64,000 nucleotides of DNA, taken from contig JACCGJ010014754.1 of NCBI GenBank assembly GCA_013407085.1, forward strand, positions 18,725 through 82,724, given 5' to 3'. The stretch is from Atriophallophorus winterbourni. Its lineage: Eukaryota; Platyhelminthes; Trematoda; Plagiorchiida; Microphallidae. Shown here piece by piece: positions 20,481 to 33,900 of the stretch (the stretch's first letter is position 1; each line of letters begins with the position of its first letter). The notes below the pieces were generated by a model. That model saw only the letters and a program-made list of their open reading frames with translations. It made no database searches and was not told the DNA's origin. The position numbers and the translations under genes are program-made.

Positions 20481-22117
20481 AACATATACTCGGTGTATAC
20501 CTTCATTATCCTTGTTAATCTTACCAGTGTTAATCTTAAATATTCTACGAATGTTACCTATCGATCTGCTAGTTTATCGCTAAACATTCTTGCAGTGAAC
20601 TGTGTTCTTCAAGCCCGTTAATAAACAATACTCCAAGATATTTTTTCCACAGATATCCATGCCAAAATGTCAGTTACTGATCGATACATCGATTGTTCGA
20701 AGGTCGATTTCAAACAGGATTTCCTATCTAACATCAAATAACTCTCTTATGAACACGCGTTCATTGATCGTGAACGTATCACGAACAGTACATCCGCAAG
20801 ATTTGCGAATCACTTGAATAACTAATCAATGGGAATTCCTTTTAAGCAAGAGAATAAATGAAGAAAAATCTCTATTTAAAATAATTGAAGATTTCAGCAT
20901 TGAAATGAAGATTAAAATTCGTACAAATTCTCCATTAAACTGAATGCAACGTAATTTTTGCACCAATGCTGTCAGCGTTAATGGGGCTGAAAGTTTTACA
21001 GTACTCTGAAGAAGTTGTTGGAAAATTAATGGAAATGATCCTGGAAGGTAAATGAATGCCGGGGCAACCTTTAAACGCTATTCATAAAATACAACTCAAT
21101 CTTGATTTATGCAATTTTCGATTAATTTCAGGTTCCTTTTTTAATCATGGCAGAAATTCAATTCTGCGAGAGATTGGTCACGATGATCGTCGAATGACAA
21201 TGGGATAATAATAACTATAACTGCGAGGAATGTGATTGTCCTTAAAAGTGAACGATAATCATTTGTCATTCAGTGATAGAGTCAAATGAATGGGGAATGT
21301 AGAGTTCTTAATTAAAAACAACAGGCGTCAATCGATTCTCTTCGTTATCAATTCGCACAGATTACCACGAATCCCCACAGTTGACCGATCACGTGATTCT
21401 TCAGGTCAAATACCCCTTTTCTGGTATTATCGATTGACCGACATGTGGTGAAGTTCAAATTTGATAATATTTTAGCGTGGTTAATGTTGAGTTGAGAGAA
21501 AAGTCATAGATGGCAATTCAATTGTAAAAACTCTATAGCATGCAACACGCAATAACAATTTTGTAATAATTGTGTTTTCCCGGACATAAAAACTATTGAC
21601 TTTGACATTATTTACATTGACGAGGGCTAAGTGACTGCTATTCTGTACCGTTATATACGTTTCGGTTACCGCGATAAATCTTTATAGTACTGGGCTTTTA
21701 CTCCTACCTTTGTGGGACGTTGCTTAAGTAGTCAGTCTACCACAAGTCTACCAAACAACGCTTCATAAATTATACATGGAAATAAGCAGGTTAAGGAACG
21801 TTAAAGTGCTTAAAAATTCAGAAATTCGATGCAATTTAATTGAAAATCAATGCGTACTGGCCAATATTGAGATATTGATCAATTACAGTTTTCTGGCCTA
21901 CTAAACTATGGCATTACTCTTTGTTTTGGATTCAATGAAGTGGTGTAACTGAGCTAAACTAGTACAGAAAATGCTAAAGAAACCTATAGCGTCATATGGA
22001 TACTAGCCATGTCTATATAGTTAAGATTTAAACGTAGGCTAACTCATATTCTATCTACAGTAATTCTGATAAAATACGAAAATCAATTATTGAGATAAGA
22101 CAACTAACAAGTGATTC
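20481..22117. other. AT-rich intergenic DNA, no recognised feature
   Basis: Only short chance frames were seen. Confidence 0.45.
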
Positions 22118-22720
22118 AAATTAATTCAAAGTTTTAATGGTCCAAAAAGCAAATACTTCACAGTAACACAGATTAAAAATATATGGAATGCATAAAGACA
22201 ACACAAATGTTTTATCCATATGGAAAGTCAGCACGTGTATTCAGGTGCAAGGTTGAATTTGGTCAACATATACTTGTCAAGTTCAGCCTTGAACATGTTC
22301 AGGCTTGTTGCGCAAATGATTTGTGGGGGCAGGGAGTTCCATATAAACAAAATCGGACAGCAGAGAAAAACCTTCGACAATTTGATCTAGAGTGTGGAAT
22401 AATTAACTTGTAGCCCTGCGATGTGCTACCACGTTCTTCTTGCCGTTGAAAAAGGTGTTCAAGCGGGCGATCAAATGTATGCAGAATGTTGAACAGCAGA
22501 ATCAAGTCACCCCTGAGACGACGGTACGAAAAGTCAAAGAGGTTTAGTGTTGCAATCCGCTCCTCGTATGGCCTGTTGTATAGCCCGGTCACCACTTTTG
22601 TAGCGCTGTGGTATACCCGTTGTAGCAAGGTCATGTCCTTTTGTAGCCATGGGCACCATGCTTGAACAGCATACTCCATTGTTGGTCTGATATAGGTGTT
22701 AATTATACGTGAAAATGCAA
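22118..22720 (-). mobile_element. CR1-like 3'-end fragment ('B')
   Basis: The minus frame 22299-22679 encodes the C-terminal region (EYAVQAWCPWLQKDMTLLQR, YHSATKVVTGLYNRPYEER). It is the same family as 24301-25440, with which it shares nearly identical blocks over about 570 bases. The 3' end has the TTAATGGTCCAAAAAGC block and a TTCAAA-rich tandem tail at about 22118-22132. Confidence 0.82.
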
Positions 22721-24300
22721 AAGGCCGTAGGTAATGTTTCTAAATTTAATCCCTGCAGAAGATTCAAATATATAAATCTTGATTCAACCACCTGGACTCG
22801 TGTTTCGCCCTTATTTGAGTATCAGCAGTGAATATCCTCTGTCTAGGATCAGACTAGAAACCCGCAGCATCATTATTGTCGTTCCACAACTGACGGCCTG
22901 AGCTACTGTCACCGTTTGACCGATCGCGATTGAACATTCATGAAAGGTTATCCAGGTTGTCACTTTTGAGTAGCGCTATAATCCCGACCAGCAGGCAGCA
23001 TCTGTTGTGATCGTGCCAGCTATCCGATCTCCTTGTTAGGTTTTCCCATAAGATACACTGTAAGCTAATACCGATTATATCGGATGGGTATTGTTTTTAG
23101 GTTATTTTGAAAAGTTCGTTCTTTATGTTTTGTTACTACTCATTAGTACCAAGTCTTTTGAAATATTCACGATGTTGATCACTACGGTCCACATTTGACG
23201 AACTGGACTAGAGTTTCGCCATTATTTGAGTTCATCAGCAGGCATATTCTCTTCAAAGTTCTTGCTGAATTTTACCAAGTTTATAGGCATAGAGCCAACT
23301 GTAGACCGGTTTATGGAGTGTGGAACAAAATTTTGAAATTTAAAACGAAGTCAATTGAAGTCGAGTTTTCTGGCGCTTCCGAAACTCTTAAAAGATGGAA
23401 CATGCATCAAAGAATCCGTCAATAAATACATAGTTGCCTCGTCAGCTTTTCTCTCGCGATCATTATTAAATATTTTGGTCATTCACTTGCAAAGTTGAGA
23501 GAAAAAATTTAATGCTTTAACCAATACCAAAAATTAATTTATCGATCAAAGAAATTTAAAAATATTACAATCGATATTTCTTCGAAACTTCAGTGTTTCT
23601 AAATTAACAAAACTTTGATCGAAAGGTCGCCTTTCCAGTTGCTTAAAAAATATCTACGATACATAAAAATAAAAAAGAATGAAGCGCAAAACTTTTAAAC
23701 ACGAAATAGTATGTAATTGTCACAAGGTGTAATTTGATGTGTTTTGGTGTGGAATTATTTCACTTAAGTGCAGTAAAACAAACGCCAGTGTGAACGTTTA
23801 AGGAAGTGTGCTCAGAATTATTTATTTCATAAGGATTTTACGGAAAATTGGGGTTAGATTTTAAAGGAAATTTGAGTGAGTCAATTCACTTAAGTGTTTA
23901 GGAAGAGGTTTTCGTGATGTTTCCTTCTATTTACTAAAAAGAACTTGTATTGTGAGACGTGAGAACGATTATACTGATCAGAATAAATGGCAACCTACGT
24001 TTACTACGGTATATCACGCACGTCTGTGAAGCACATCAACACCAGGTTTATCAGAAAGTCTTTATATATTCGAATGAATATAGGAGGCGACTCTGGTGAA
24101 GAGCTAGTTCAGAAATTTAAAAGCAAAATTGAAGTTTGAGATGTATGGTGATAAAAAGCAAATAGTTTCACAATACCATAGGATATGCGTATAAAATTTA
24201 TATAAATCGTGCTCTAATGTTTCAATCCATAATGTTCGGATGAGGAGTACAACCATTCCAGACCTGAGAAATGTCTGTCGGCAATGTATGTAAAATGTTT
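22721..24300. other. AT-rich DNA between two related CR1 fragments
   Basis: No gene or element was recognised. Weak repeated phrases ('acgaactggactagagtttcgcc' type) at about 22797 and 23197 suggest a short decayed duplicate. Confidence 0.4.
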
Positions 24301-25440
24301 AAAGTTCAAAGTAATTCAAACATTTAATGGTCCAAAAAGCAAATACTTCACAGTAACACAGATTAAAAATATGGGGAATGCATAAAAACAACACAAATGT
24401 TTTATCCATATGGAAAGTCAGCACGTGTATTCAGGTGCGAGGTTGGATTTGGTCAACATATACTTGTCAAGTTCAGCCTTGAACAGTTCAGGCTTGTTGC
24501 GCAAATGATATGTGGGGGCAGGAGTTCCATATAACACAACAAACTCTGACAGCAAAGAAAAACCTTCGACAATTTGATCTTGAGTGTGGAATAATCAACT
24601 TTTAGCCCTGCGATCTGCTACCACGTTCTTCTTGCCGATGAAACAGGTGTTCAAGTGGGTGATCCACTGTATGCAGTATGTTGAACAACAGGATCAAGTC
24701 ACCCCTGAGACGACGGTATGAAAAATCAAAGAGGTTTAGAGTTGCAATCCGCTCCTCCTATGGCCTGTTGTATAGACCGTTCACTAGTTTTGTAGCGCGG
24801 TGGTATACTCGTGCAGCAAGGTCATGTCATTTTGTAACCATGGGGACCATGCTTGAACAGCATACTCCATTGTTTGTCTGATATAGGTGTTAATTATACA
24901 TGGGAGTATCTGCTTCGAGAAACGACCAAAGATCCTTCTGTGCATTCCTAAGCTTTGTCAGGACGTTTTGTATACAACAGAACACTGCCGTGAAGATTTC
25001 AAGTTACTGCTAATCCACATGCCCTGGTCTTTCTCTTTAGTAACCCATGAAAGTTGTTGAGATCCCAGAGAGTATATGAATTCGAATGATTTACCCACGT
25101 TTAACATTTTACATTTTTGGATGTTGAATGGAAGGCAGATCCACAAGGACCAATTATGAAGTGCTTCGAGATCTTTTTGGAGAATTTGGCAATCTTCTAT
25201 GGTGCGTATGCTAGTCCAGACTTTGAGGTCATCCGCAAATGAAATGATTTTGCTGTGTAAGATTTCGGGTTAATCGTTCGCGTACACGAGGAAGAGTATT
25301 GGCCCTAAGACTGAGCCTCGAGGTACGTCACTTGTAACGTCTACTGGACTGGATAGTGCCCCATTAACTCTAACCCTTATAACTCTACCAGTCAAGTAAT
25401 CCTTTATCCAGGCCAATGCATGTAAAATGTTTTTTCAAGC
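24301..25440 (-). mobile_element. CR1-like 3' fragment with RT end
   Basis: On minus it covers the end of RT (ISFADDLKVWTSIRTIEDCQ, frames broken), the KCKMLNVGKS block, the EKDQGMWISSNLK block and the C-terminal region to a TTCAAA-type tail at 24304. It is the same family as element B. Truncated at its 5' end near 25440. Confidence 0.8.
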
Positions 25441-25489
25441 TCGCGTGTAAAACGAGGGCACTGATGATTTTCAGTAAACTGTGGCTAAC

Positions 25490-26100
25490 ACATAATTATT
25501 GTGTATAAAATTTCGTATCTTCGCTTTGAATATTACTTCAATCGATGATGCCACAATTTCTGGTGGTAAACTGATCCAGGGAAAGCTTGCACAAACTGAA
25601 TAACAGTTCAGACAACAGTTGAATCAAGAATGTGTCATTTGAAGGCAGATACGATGATTGCGTGTGGGGAGATTGGAACCAATTTTGAATAGGTATAAGA
25701 GTGGGCGGAAGGCGTTTGGACTATTGGTTATGTCAGAATTATGTCATTTCGGATGCGCCTGTGCCCGAGAGAGTGCACAGTCTGAGTCTAGCCAATCGCG
25801 GCTCAACGGGTCGATTATACAATCCGGCAATAATTTTAGTTATTTTATGATAAATCCTCTGGAGTGGCGAGGTGGCAAGCGTTTGAATGCTAAGTGCATA
25901 GGAGAACGCGATTGAATTTCCGGTCTGTAACATTTGACACTCATATAAATTAAAGAGTATTTTGTTCTGGGGCAACGTATCCAGTTCTCCTCGTAAAACT
26001 GGCCAATTTTCAATAGAGTTGACCTTCATCCAAAGTTGCACATCATAAGAGAAACGTACAATTTTACACATTACCAACTGAGTTAGAATAATAATAGGAA
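25490..26100 (-). mobile_element. Decayed CR1-like fragment ('C')
   Basis: The minus frame 25739-26077 contains RT-end and C-terminal pieces (RFSYDVQLWMKVNSIENW, LYECQMLQTGNS, LQRIYHKITKIIAGLYNRPV) joined by an internal deletion. It lies directly downstream of the 3' tail of element D. Confidence 0.65.
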
Positions 26101-26272
26101 CAGCATTGAATCGAGTACTGAACCTTCAAAAGTGAGAAGAATCAAGAATCAAGAATCAAGATTTTATGGTGATAAAAATCTAATGCTTCACACGTACCGT
26201 TGGATGACAACTATTGCAAAAAGAAAAATTTAATCAAAATCACTGTTAATATTTTTCTGGGTTCATGTTGCT

Positions 26273-29153
26273 TCAATACACCGGGCCAAATTCAGGGTTT
26301 TGTTTGACGTATGCATCCAATTTCGATTTGAAAACATCAATTGTCGTTGCATTCACAACATCTTGCGGTAGCGCATTCCATAGAAAGCAGATACGCACAG
26401 AGAAGAAATAGCGACGACAATCAAGTCTTGAGTGCGGTATTTCGAGGCAACACGAGTGACTGCGTGTATTTCGAGGGGAGTTTACTTTTATTAGTTCGCT
26501 AAGCGGATGGTTTTCGATCCGCAGTATCTTGTAAGCCAGAATCAGGTCGATCCTCATTCGTCTTCGTGTAAAATCACGCAAACCAAGGATGGCCATTCGC
26601 TCTTGATACGGGACCCGCTGCATCCCTTCAACTAACTTTGTAGCTTTGTGGTATATTCGATTCAGGATCTCGATGTCTTTACGCAACCACGGTGCCCAGG
26701 CTGGGATCAAATAATCCATCGTTGGATGGATGTAAGTATTTAAAATACGAGGAATTGTTTTGGGTGAGAACCGTCCGAAAATTCTTCTCAGGATTCCTAA
26801 TATACCACATGCCCGATTAAACACTTTTCTACAATGCATATTCGGTTTCAGGTTATTAGTAATCCAAATTCCGAGGTCCTTTTCAGCGGTGGTCCAATTT
26901 AGGATATCGTGGCCTAGATGGTATGTATATTCGCAGTTACGGCCAAGCTGTAACATATGACATTTACGTAGGCTGAAAGGCATTTGATTCTCTAGAGACC
27001 AGCGATACAGAACATCCAAGTCGTTTTGCAGCATTAAACAATCTTCATTAGATCGGATTTGCTTCCGTATTTTAATGTCATCTGCAAAAAGAACGAGCTT
27101 GCATCGCACTATTTCAGTTATATCATTTATATATAACAGGAAAAGAATAGGTCCGAGCACTGAACCTTGAGGCACCCCGCTCGTGACATCGATACTTTTC
27201 GACAATACTCCGTCAATGCGAACTCGCACGTGCCGATCGGTCAGATAATCTGTTAGCCACGATAGTAAGTTACCTGTTATTCCATATCGCACTAGCTTTT
27301 GCAGAAGCAAGCTGTGGTCGACCTTGTCAAAAGCCTTTGAAATATCAATATAACAAGCATGTACCGTATAGCCTTGATCGAGCGACATCGTCCAATCATT
27401 TAGTGTGATCAGTAAATTCGAAAGACAAGATCTGGTCCGGCGGAACCCGTGTTGTGCTGCTGACAAAAGACCTCGTGCTTCAAGCTGACCCACAATACAT
27501 TCAGATATAATGCGCTCCATAATTTTTAAAATACATGGTAGCATCGTTACAGGTCTGTAATTTGCTGCGTCAGAACGACTGCCACCTTTATAAATTGGTG
27601 TTACCACACCCGCTTTCCAAGCCAAAGGTACACAACCTTCACCAAGACTCTGGATGAAAACCGCAGCTAAGCTATTTGAAAGCTCTCTATAACACACATG
27701 AAGAATCGCTGGGGTAATATTGTCCTCCCCGGGAGATTTCTTTGTATTCAATCGACGTAAATGTCGCTCTACCACCAGTTGATCGATCACGGGCTCAGTT
27801 AGTGGTTCTACAGTGTTTGATAATTCATGATGCAATAATTGCTTTTTAGGGCAGTAGACTTGAGAGTAAAAGCACGCAAGCGCATCCGCCGTCTCTTGGA
27901 CTGTGACAGTCAAACCTTCTTCTGTCATGATCGGGAAAACACCTGGTTTAACTTTGGTTCTGTCATTCACAATTTTGTACAATAGTTTCGGATTCGCTTC
28001 CATTCGTTCCACCATATGTTGCTGGTACTGTTTTTTGTCCTGCCGAATTAGGGTGGTGACTCTGTTACGTATTCTGCAAAATTGTAACCAAGATGTAGGG
28101 GTGACGTTATTGCAATGAGTAACCCAAGCACGCCTTTTCAATGAAATCCATTTTCTAGTTCTGCTGCGAACAGAGAAACGGAGGGTGTGGACATCTTTCC
28201 TCTGAATATATCGAGATTTCGACTGGATTTGCATCTGAAGGTAGTTTATCAGAGAGTTATAATGTGTATTTGAGTCACTAGAATCAAGTTGAACATCATT
28301 CAGCTCACAAAGTGCTTCCTTGAGTCTCCAAAAGTCGACTCTACGGATGATTTTAGATTCGTCACTGTGTCTCGATGCACTGCAGACATAATCGAACACG
28401 AGCATCACATGGTCACTCCGTCCCAATGGAGCTTCATAGTGTACTAATTCAATAGCTGATTCGTTAGAAGTCAAAACTAGGTCCAGAACAGAGGGCCGGT
28501 CTGTCCCTCGCATTCGTGTGTGGTTGCAAACGTGATTGTACAGGGGGACTAGATCAAATACTTCTTGAAATTTGTGTTCCAGTGAGTTAATTGGGTGTTG
28601 ATTTCTCGAGTATAGCTGCGGGAGGTTGAAATCCCCCATAATCAATATTTGAGCATGTGGCCGAGCGCTGATGCGCTGAAGTCTTTCAACTAACACATCA
28701 TTATGATCGACGGTCGAAGTTGGTGAGCGATATATAACCCCAATTGTACAGCTCTCACCAGATTCCAGGTCAAGTGAACACCACAGCGTGTCTGTGAGTG
28801 AAAGATCAGTATCTGCAATGATATTAACATTGAGGCGCTTGTGATAATACAATGCAACGCCGCCTCCCGGGCCATCACGGTCATGACGAAAAAGTGTCAT
28901 ATTAGGGATTGAGAGTTCACTGTCCGTCATACTGGGCTGATACCAGGTTTCCGTCACAGCAATAAGGTCAGGGGACTGTTCTACACAGATATCAATGAGT
29001 TCTGCCAGCTTGTTGACTAAACATTGAGCATTAGTATATATACATTTGATCGATACGACTCGGTGTAGCGATGAATCAGGTGATATGAGGTAAGGGGTAG
29101 GACAATGTGATGCCAGATCTGGCTTAACAGTAAGTGCTCGTGAACTTGTGGGC
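26273..29153 (-). CDS. CR1-like ORF2: endonuclease plus reverse transcriptase (intact)
   Basis: One continuous frame of about 960 codons. Order: AP-type endonuclease (KCIYTNAQCLVNKL, VTETWYQPS, LIMGDFNLPQL, GRSDHVMLVFDYVC), linker, then RT with TPIYKGGSRSDAANYRPV, HGFRRTRSCLSNLL, YIDISKAFDKVDH, SGVPQGSVLGPILF and the catalytic LVLFADDIKI, then thumb and a C-terminal region (WLRKDIEILNRIYHKATKLV). These make DNA nicks and copy the element RNA at the target. No ATG lies at the very start; the frame opens after a TAG at about 29153, just past the ORF1 stop (29157-29159), so the initiation mode is unknown (reinitiation is possible). No stop or frameshift was seen in it. Confidence 0.9.
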
Positions 29154-29156
29154 TAG

Positions 29157-30640
29157 TTATTGCGCTCCAACAGTTTGAATCAACATTTTGTTCCGTGTAT
29201 GATGTACTCGGTCCGACTCGGTTTGAGCCGGACCCACTACGTTTTTTGATGTATTGATTGCTTCCGTTTCGGTGGGAACGCTGCCGTCTACCGCCCCCAG
29301 CCGCGAGTGTGTCTCACTCATGGTACTTGGTCTCGGTGGACAAAGTCTAATGTCTTTCGGTAAAGCACGTTTTGCTTTTTTCCATTCGGACTTGACAAAT
29401 TCAGCCATGTCGCTAGTTAAAAAGGTAATCCTGAGAGGTTTCGGTCCGTCTCCTTTATAGTTTATTGAAAAAGGCACCCGGAAAGTGTCAGTGATCACAA
29501 CGTTAGAAATATTAAGCAAAGACGCAATGTAACGCCACTGCTTGAAGTCATGATCTGCTGTTTCCTGTCCCGATGCTTCAGTGGTATTTTCTGGTACCCC
29601 AAGTAGAACCATACTCCGCGATACCGTTTTTCCTTAGTGTTTGAGGCACCCTTTCGTTCCCACCATGGCACATCAGGATATATCCGGCAATTTGAATTCG
29701 GATCCGTCTTTAGTCGGTATGAATTTAGCAGTATGATTTCGATATCAGCCACGCACTTCAGTGTAACTCTTATTAACCGAGGTTGATCACTATAACGTGA
29801 GGTGGAATGGCGAGTTAGACGAATCAATTTGTCAGGAGTAACATGCTCAATTTGCAATTGTTGACAAATTTGAGACCATATATCGAGGTCGTGTTTGTGT
29901 TTTCTATCTAACTAGCTCTCGCCGGACTCTTTAACATTCGTACATATTACGCTTAACGAATGAGAATGCTTGTCGCGTGTCCGGTCATTCTTCATAGAAT
30001 GTGAGGCTTTTGATTTAGGTTTAGTGTGCCAGGCTCAGATTGTGCAGCGGAGGTCGACCGCAAAAGCATTTCTCTGTATGATTTTTGTACCACCGGGGGC
30101 GTTTCAGTTGGTGCCGAATCGGTGCAGATAACATTAAGCGAAGTATTTTTCGTGGCAGCTTTGGCCAAAGGAGCGTTCGACGTAGACGGTTTCTGCTTCA
30201 AGGCCTTTTTAAGTATCACTTCAGTATCGCGTAATTTAACCTTTTTAGAAGCAGACTGTGGTGGTGAGGTCGAGCGTAATCGAGTATTCAATTCAAAAGA
30301 TTTAGATGCGATTATTAGTTGTAGGGTAATCTTCAAACTATCTAGTTCCTTTTCCATTATCGACAATCTGTTCTCAATTGTGTTAGCCTCGTTTCCAGCG
30401 GAAGATATTGTACGCTTGCGATCACCATTCACGATTGAATCCCTACAGGCGTTACAGAAATAGCAAACGGACGGTTGACGATAACCGAAAAACCGGTAGT
30501 CGAACAACAGCTCAAAATTTTAGTTAATGGTTTCGGCGAAAACCATTAAAATATGGACAGCATACATAGTTTATTTGCGTGGCTTCGATGAAGGCAGAAA
30601 GCATCCCATTGCACATTGTTTCACATGAGTGATTTTCCAT
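29157..30640 (-). pseudogene. ORF1 of element D (broken)
   Basis: Three frames must be combined: 30507-29992 (CYFCNACRDS, then a coiled-coil-like IENRLSIMEKELDSLKITL and a Lys/Ser-rich region), 29857-29495 (IEHVTPDKLIRLTRHSTS, IYPDVPWWERK) and 29612-29157. An in-frame TAG falls in the join region near 29914. The domain order matches ORF1 at 35403-36743: zinc finger, coiled coil, then an RNA-binding-like domain. ORF1 in such elements forms the RNA-protein particle. Confidence 0.72.
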
Positions 30641-30984
30641 TTCCTCTAAGGAGAATGTAAATTAGGAACGTGTTCAGATGTACTAAATTCTGAGTAGAAA
30701 TGGCTGTTTTATGACTATAAAGAAAGAAACTTTATCCCAACACTGCGATGGGAAAGGTCCATAAACATTTAACTTTGATGTATAAACGACACTGCTAGCG
30801 GCTCGTGCACATGCAGGGTAGAATTTTGGTCATAAAATGCGGAAATAACTCTCACAAAATGGAGCGGTTGTGTGGCAACGTTAGGTTTACGCAAACATGG
30901 ATAAGGCACGACATATCGTAGCGTATCACTAAGCAATCTGGCAAGCTGTGTTTGTTGGACTCGCTTTTCTCACAAGAACGAAGT

Positions 30985-33900
30985 AGTTCAAGATTCAAGA
31001 TTTTATGGTCACAAAAGCACATAGCTTCACAATTATCATATTCGAGTAAATATTCGTTCAGGAAAAAGGAATAAAAATAATTATGTAATGTTAATTGTAG
31101 TCCAGTTGAAAACTTAACCTGAGTCAATACGCAGGTGTCGTTAAATCGTTTTTCAAAAAATAAGTGTCCAAATTTCGAATGAAAGTTTCGACGCTGGGAG
31201 TGATGACAATAGTTTCGGGGAGGGCATTCCATAGGAAACAGACACGACAGCGACAGCTGATACGGGAGTGGGGAATTTGAAGTGTCACTGAGTGGCTCCT
31301 TGTATGTTGTGACTCACGGTTTTCGAATAAATTTTTTAAAGGACGATGTGCGGTATTTAATATTGTGTATGTTAGTATCACATCACTTCAAAAGGCTTCT
31401 TTGAAAGGGATTAGGGAGTCTCAGTTTTTGCAATCGTTCCTCGTACTTTAGTTTCAGGAAACCACTTACAACTTTGGTTGCACAATGGTATATTTTATGA
31501 AGCAATAGTATATCCTTTTTAACCACGTAGTCCAAGCTTGTGATGCATTCTGCATAGTTGGAATTAAGTAGGGTGGGCAACGTTCCAGGCGAGAAGGTTC
31601 TGAAAATCCGTCGCGGCATACCTAGAAGCTTGGACTCACGGCTGCAGATGACCTCCCAATGCAGGCTGTTCTTCAGGCTGCGACATACACAGACTCCAAG
31701 ATCCCTTTCCAACTCGGTCCAGCTCAAAATCGTCTGCCCAAGTGATATTTGTACTGGAATGGCTTATCGATTTGCAACACCTTGCATTTTTTGAGATTGA
31801 ATGGCAGCTTATTCCGTCCTGACCATTCACGGAGAGCATCTAAATCACTTTACATTTGTACACAGTCCGCAGTTGATTATATCGTGTCCAAAGTTTAATA
31901 TCATCAGCAAAGAGAATCACCTTGTACGAGACCGTCTCAGGTAGGTCGTTGATGTAAGCCAATAAAAGTACTGGCCCGACGACGGAACCTTGCGGTACGT
32001 CACTGGAAGCATCAATAACCCGTGATTGTACCCAGTTTATTCGAACGATCGCCTTGCGCCCACTGAGGAAACTTTCAAGCCATTGGAGTAGCTGTCCGCT
32101 GATACCCATCTACTTCAGCTTTTGTAGTAGTCGAAAGTGATCAACTCGGTCGAAAGCTTTCGACATATGCAGATAGTAAGCGTGGATGCTAACTCCTTCG
32201 TCAACCGCTTGGGACCAGTCGTTTAACACCGTCAACAAGTTTGTCAAGCATAAGCGAGATTTAGGAAAACAATGTTGCGCTACAGATATTATATTTTGTG
32301 ATTCCGAGTGATGAACTAACTTTTCAGTCACTATACTTTCTAGAACTTTGGATATCACAGGGATTAATGTGACAGCACGGTATTTTACAGAATCTGAACG
32401 TCTAACACCTTGGTAGATGAGTGAAATTGCCTCTGTCTTCCACTCTGTTGGCACCACTCCATCGGTTAGAGAATGTTTAAACAATTCACTTAATGGTTCA
32501 CAAAGCTGCTGATCACAGAATTTCAGTAGAGTCGGAGTTATTCCGTCCGTTCCAGGGGATTTTCTAGAATTCATTCGACACAAATGTTGTTGTATAATTT
32601 CTGAATTGATCTCGATCTCAGTCAGCTGTTGCGTCACAGTTGATGGCGGTAATTCTTCATTCGATCTAATCGTTAATGGACAAAATACTTTAGCATAAAT
32701 TTGAGCGTCAGCATCAGCTGTTTCCTTTGCTGAAACCGTTAATCCATTGTCAGTAAGAACAGGAAACACCCCGGGTTTCACGCTCGATCGAGTATTGACA
32801 ATCCGATATATTAATTTATGATTTCCCTCCATTTTCAAAGATAGAATGCGATGGTAATTTCGCTTGTCTTCGTTGATGAGAATGTTCACATTGTTTCGAA
32901 TTCTGAAAAATTGTTGCCAGGATGCATTAGTCCTGGTATTTATGTGTGGAACCCAAGCAGAGTTCCTTTACCCGATCTATTTTATGAGCGACTTCGCAGC
33001 TTGAAGCGAAAGTCGCTTACCAGTCGTTCATCAACAAATCGCGAATTTTTATATATGTTTGACCTAAGTCTGTTTGTGAGTGCGCTGCAATGTTTTTCCA
33101 TGTTGTGTTAATCAAGCACTCATCAATTTATTAACCCAACCGCATCGCGTAAACTCACGTAGTCGGACTCACATACTCGTCTAGCGCTGCATACATATTC
33201 AAAGGCTAACACAAGATACCCATTCCGACCGAGGGTGGCAATGTAGTCAACACACTCAACTGTTGTTGTCTCGGAAGTAAGGATTAAATCCAAAACGAGT
33301 GGTAATTTTGATCGTCTTCCGTGAGTAAAGTCGGACACATGGTTATGCAGTGGAAGCATGTCGATCAGCTCACGGAATTTATCATCAAGTGTGTGTAGAG
33401 GATGATATGATCTGGTAAAAAGATGAGGAAGGTTGAAGTCCCCAATCAACATTAATTGGGAGTTTCGTATCTCTCCGGCGTAGTATAGAGCCTCTAATAA
33501 TCTGTCGTTTTGAGCATCCGTCAAGGTCGGAGGGCGATGTATTATGCCAATGATGCAGTCGTCCTGTGACTCGTGTAAGGCTACACCAGAGGGTATCTTC
33601 TGATTCCTGGGTTGGGATTATGAATCATAATGCACTGAAGTCGTTTGTGACAGTATAGAGCCACACCACCAACTTTTCGTGGGCGATCGTTCCGTAATAG
33701 CATGATGTTGGGGATCAACAGTTCGCTTTCAGTCCAACAACATTGAAACCATGTTTCAGTAGCAGTGACGAGGTCGGGTGAGTATCGTTTGCACAACACG
33801 GTTAGCTCAGCCAATTTATCGAACAAACTTTGGGTATTCGTATAGAGACACTTTAGTGAGCATTTAGCATGTAACAATGAGTCAGAAACAGTATTTATTG

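Larger units (their letters stand above)
26101..30980 (-). mobile_element. Near full-length CR1-like non-LTR retrotransposon ('D')
   Basis: On minus: 5' region from about 30980, a broken ORF1 (about 30640-29157), an uninterrupted ORF2 (29153-26273), and a short 3' UTR ending in three heptamers at about 26134-26154 (minus strand TCTTGAT). ORF1 begins with Cys-rich, PHD-like sequence (CYFCNAC) and contains the IYPDVPWWERK domain shared with the element on plus at 35916; it carries frameshifts and a TAG. The 5' end abuts the 3' tail of element F at 30985. It is the most intact retrotransposon in the window, and probably recent, but ORF1 damage argues against autonomous activity. Confidence 0.88.
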
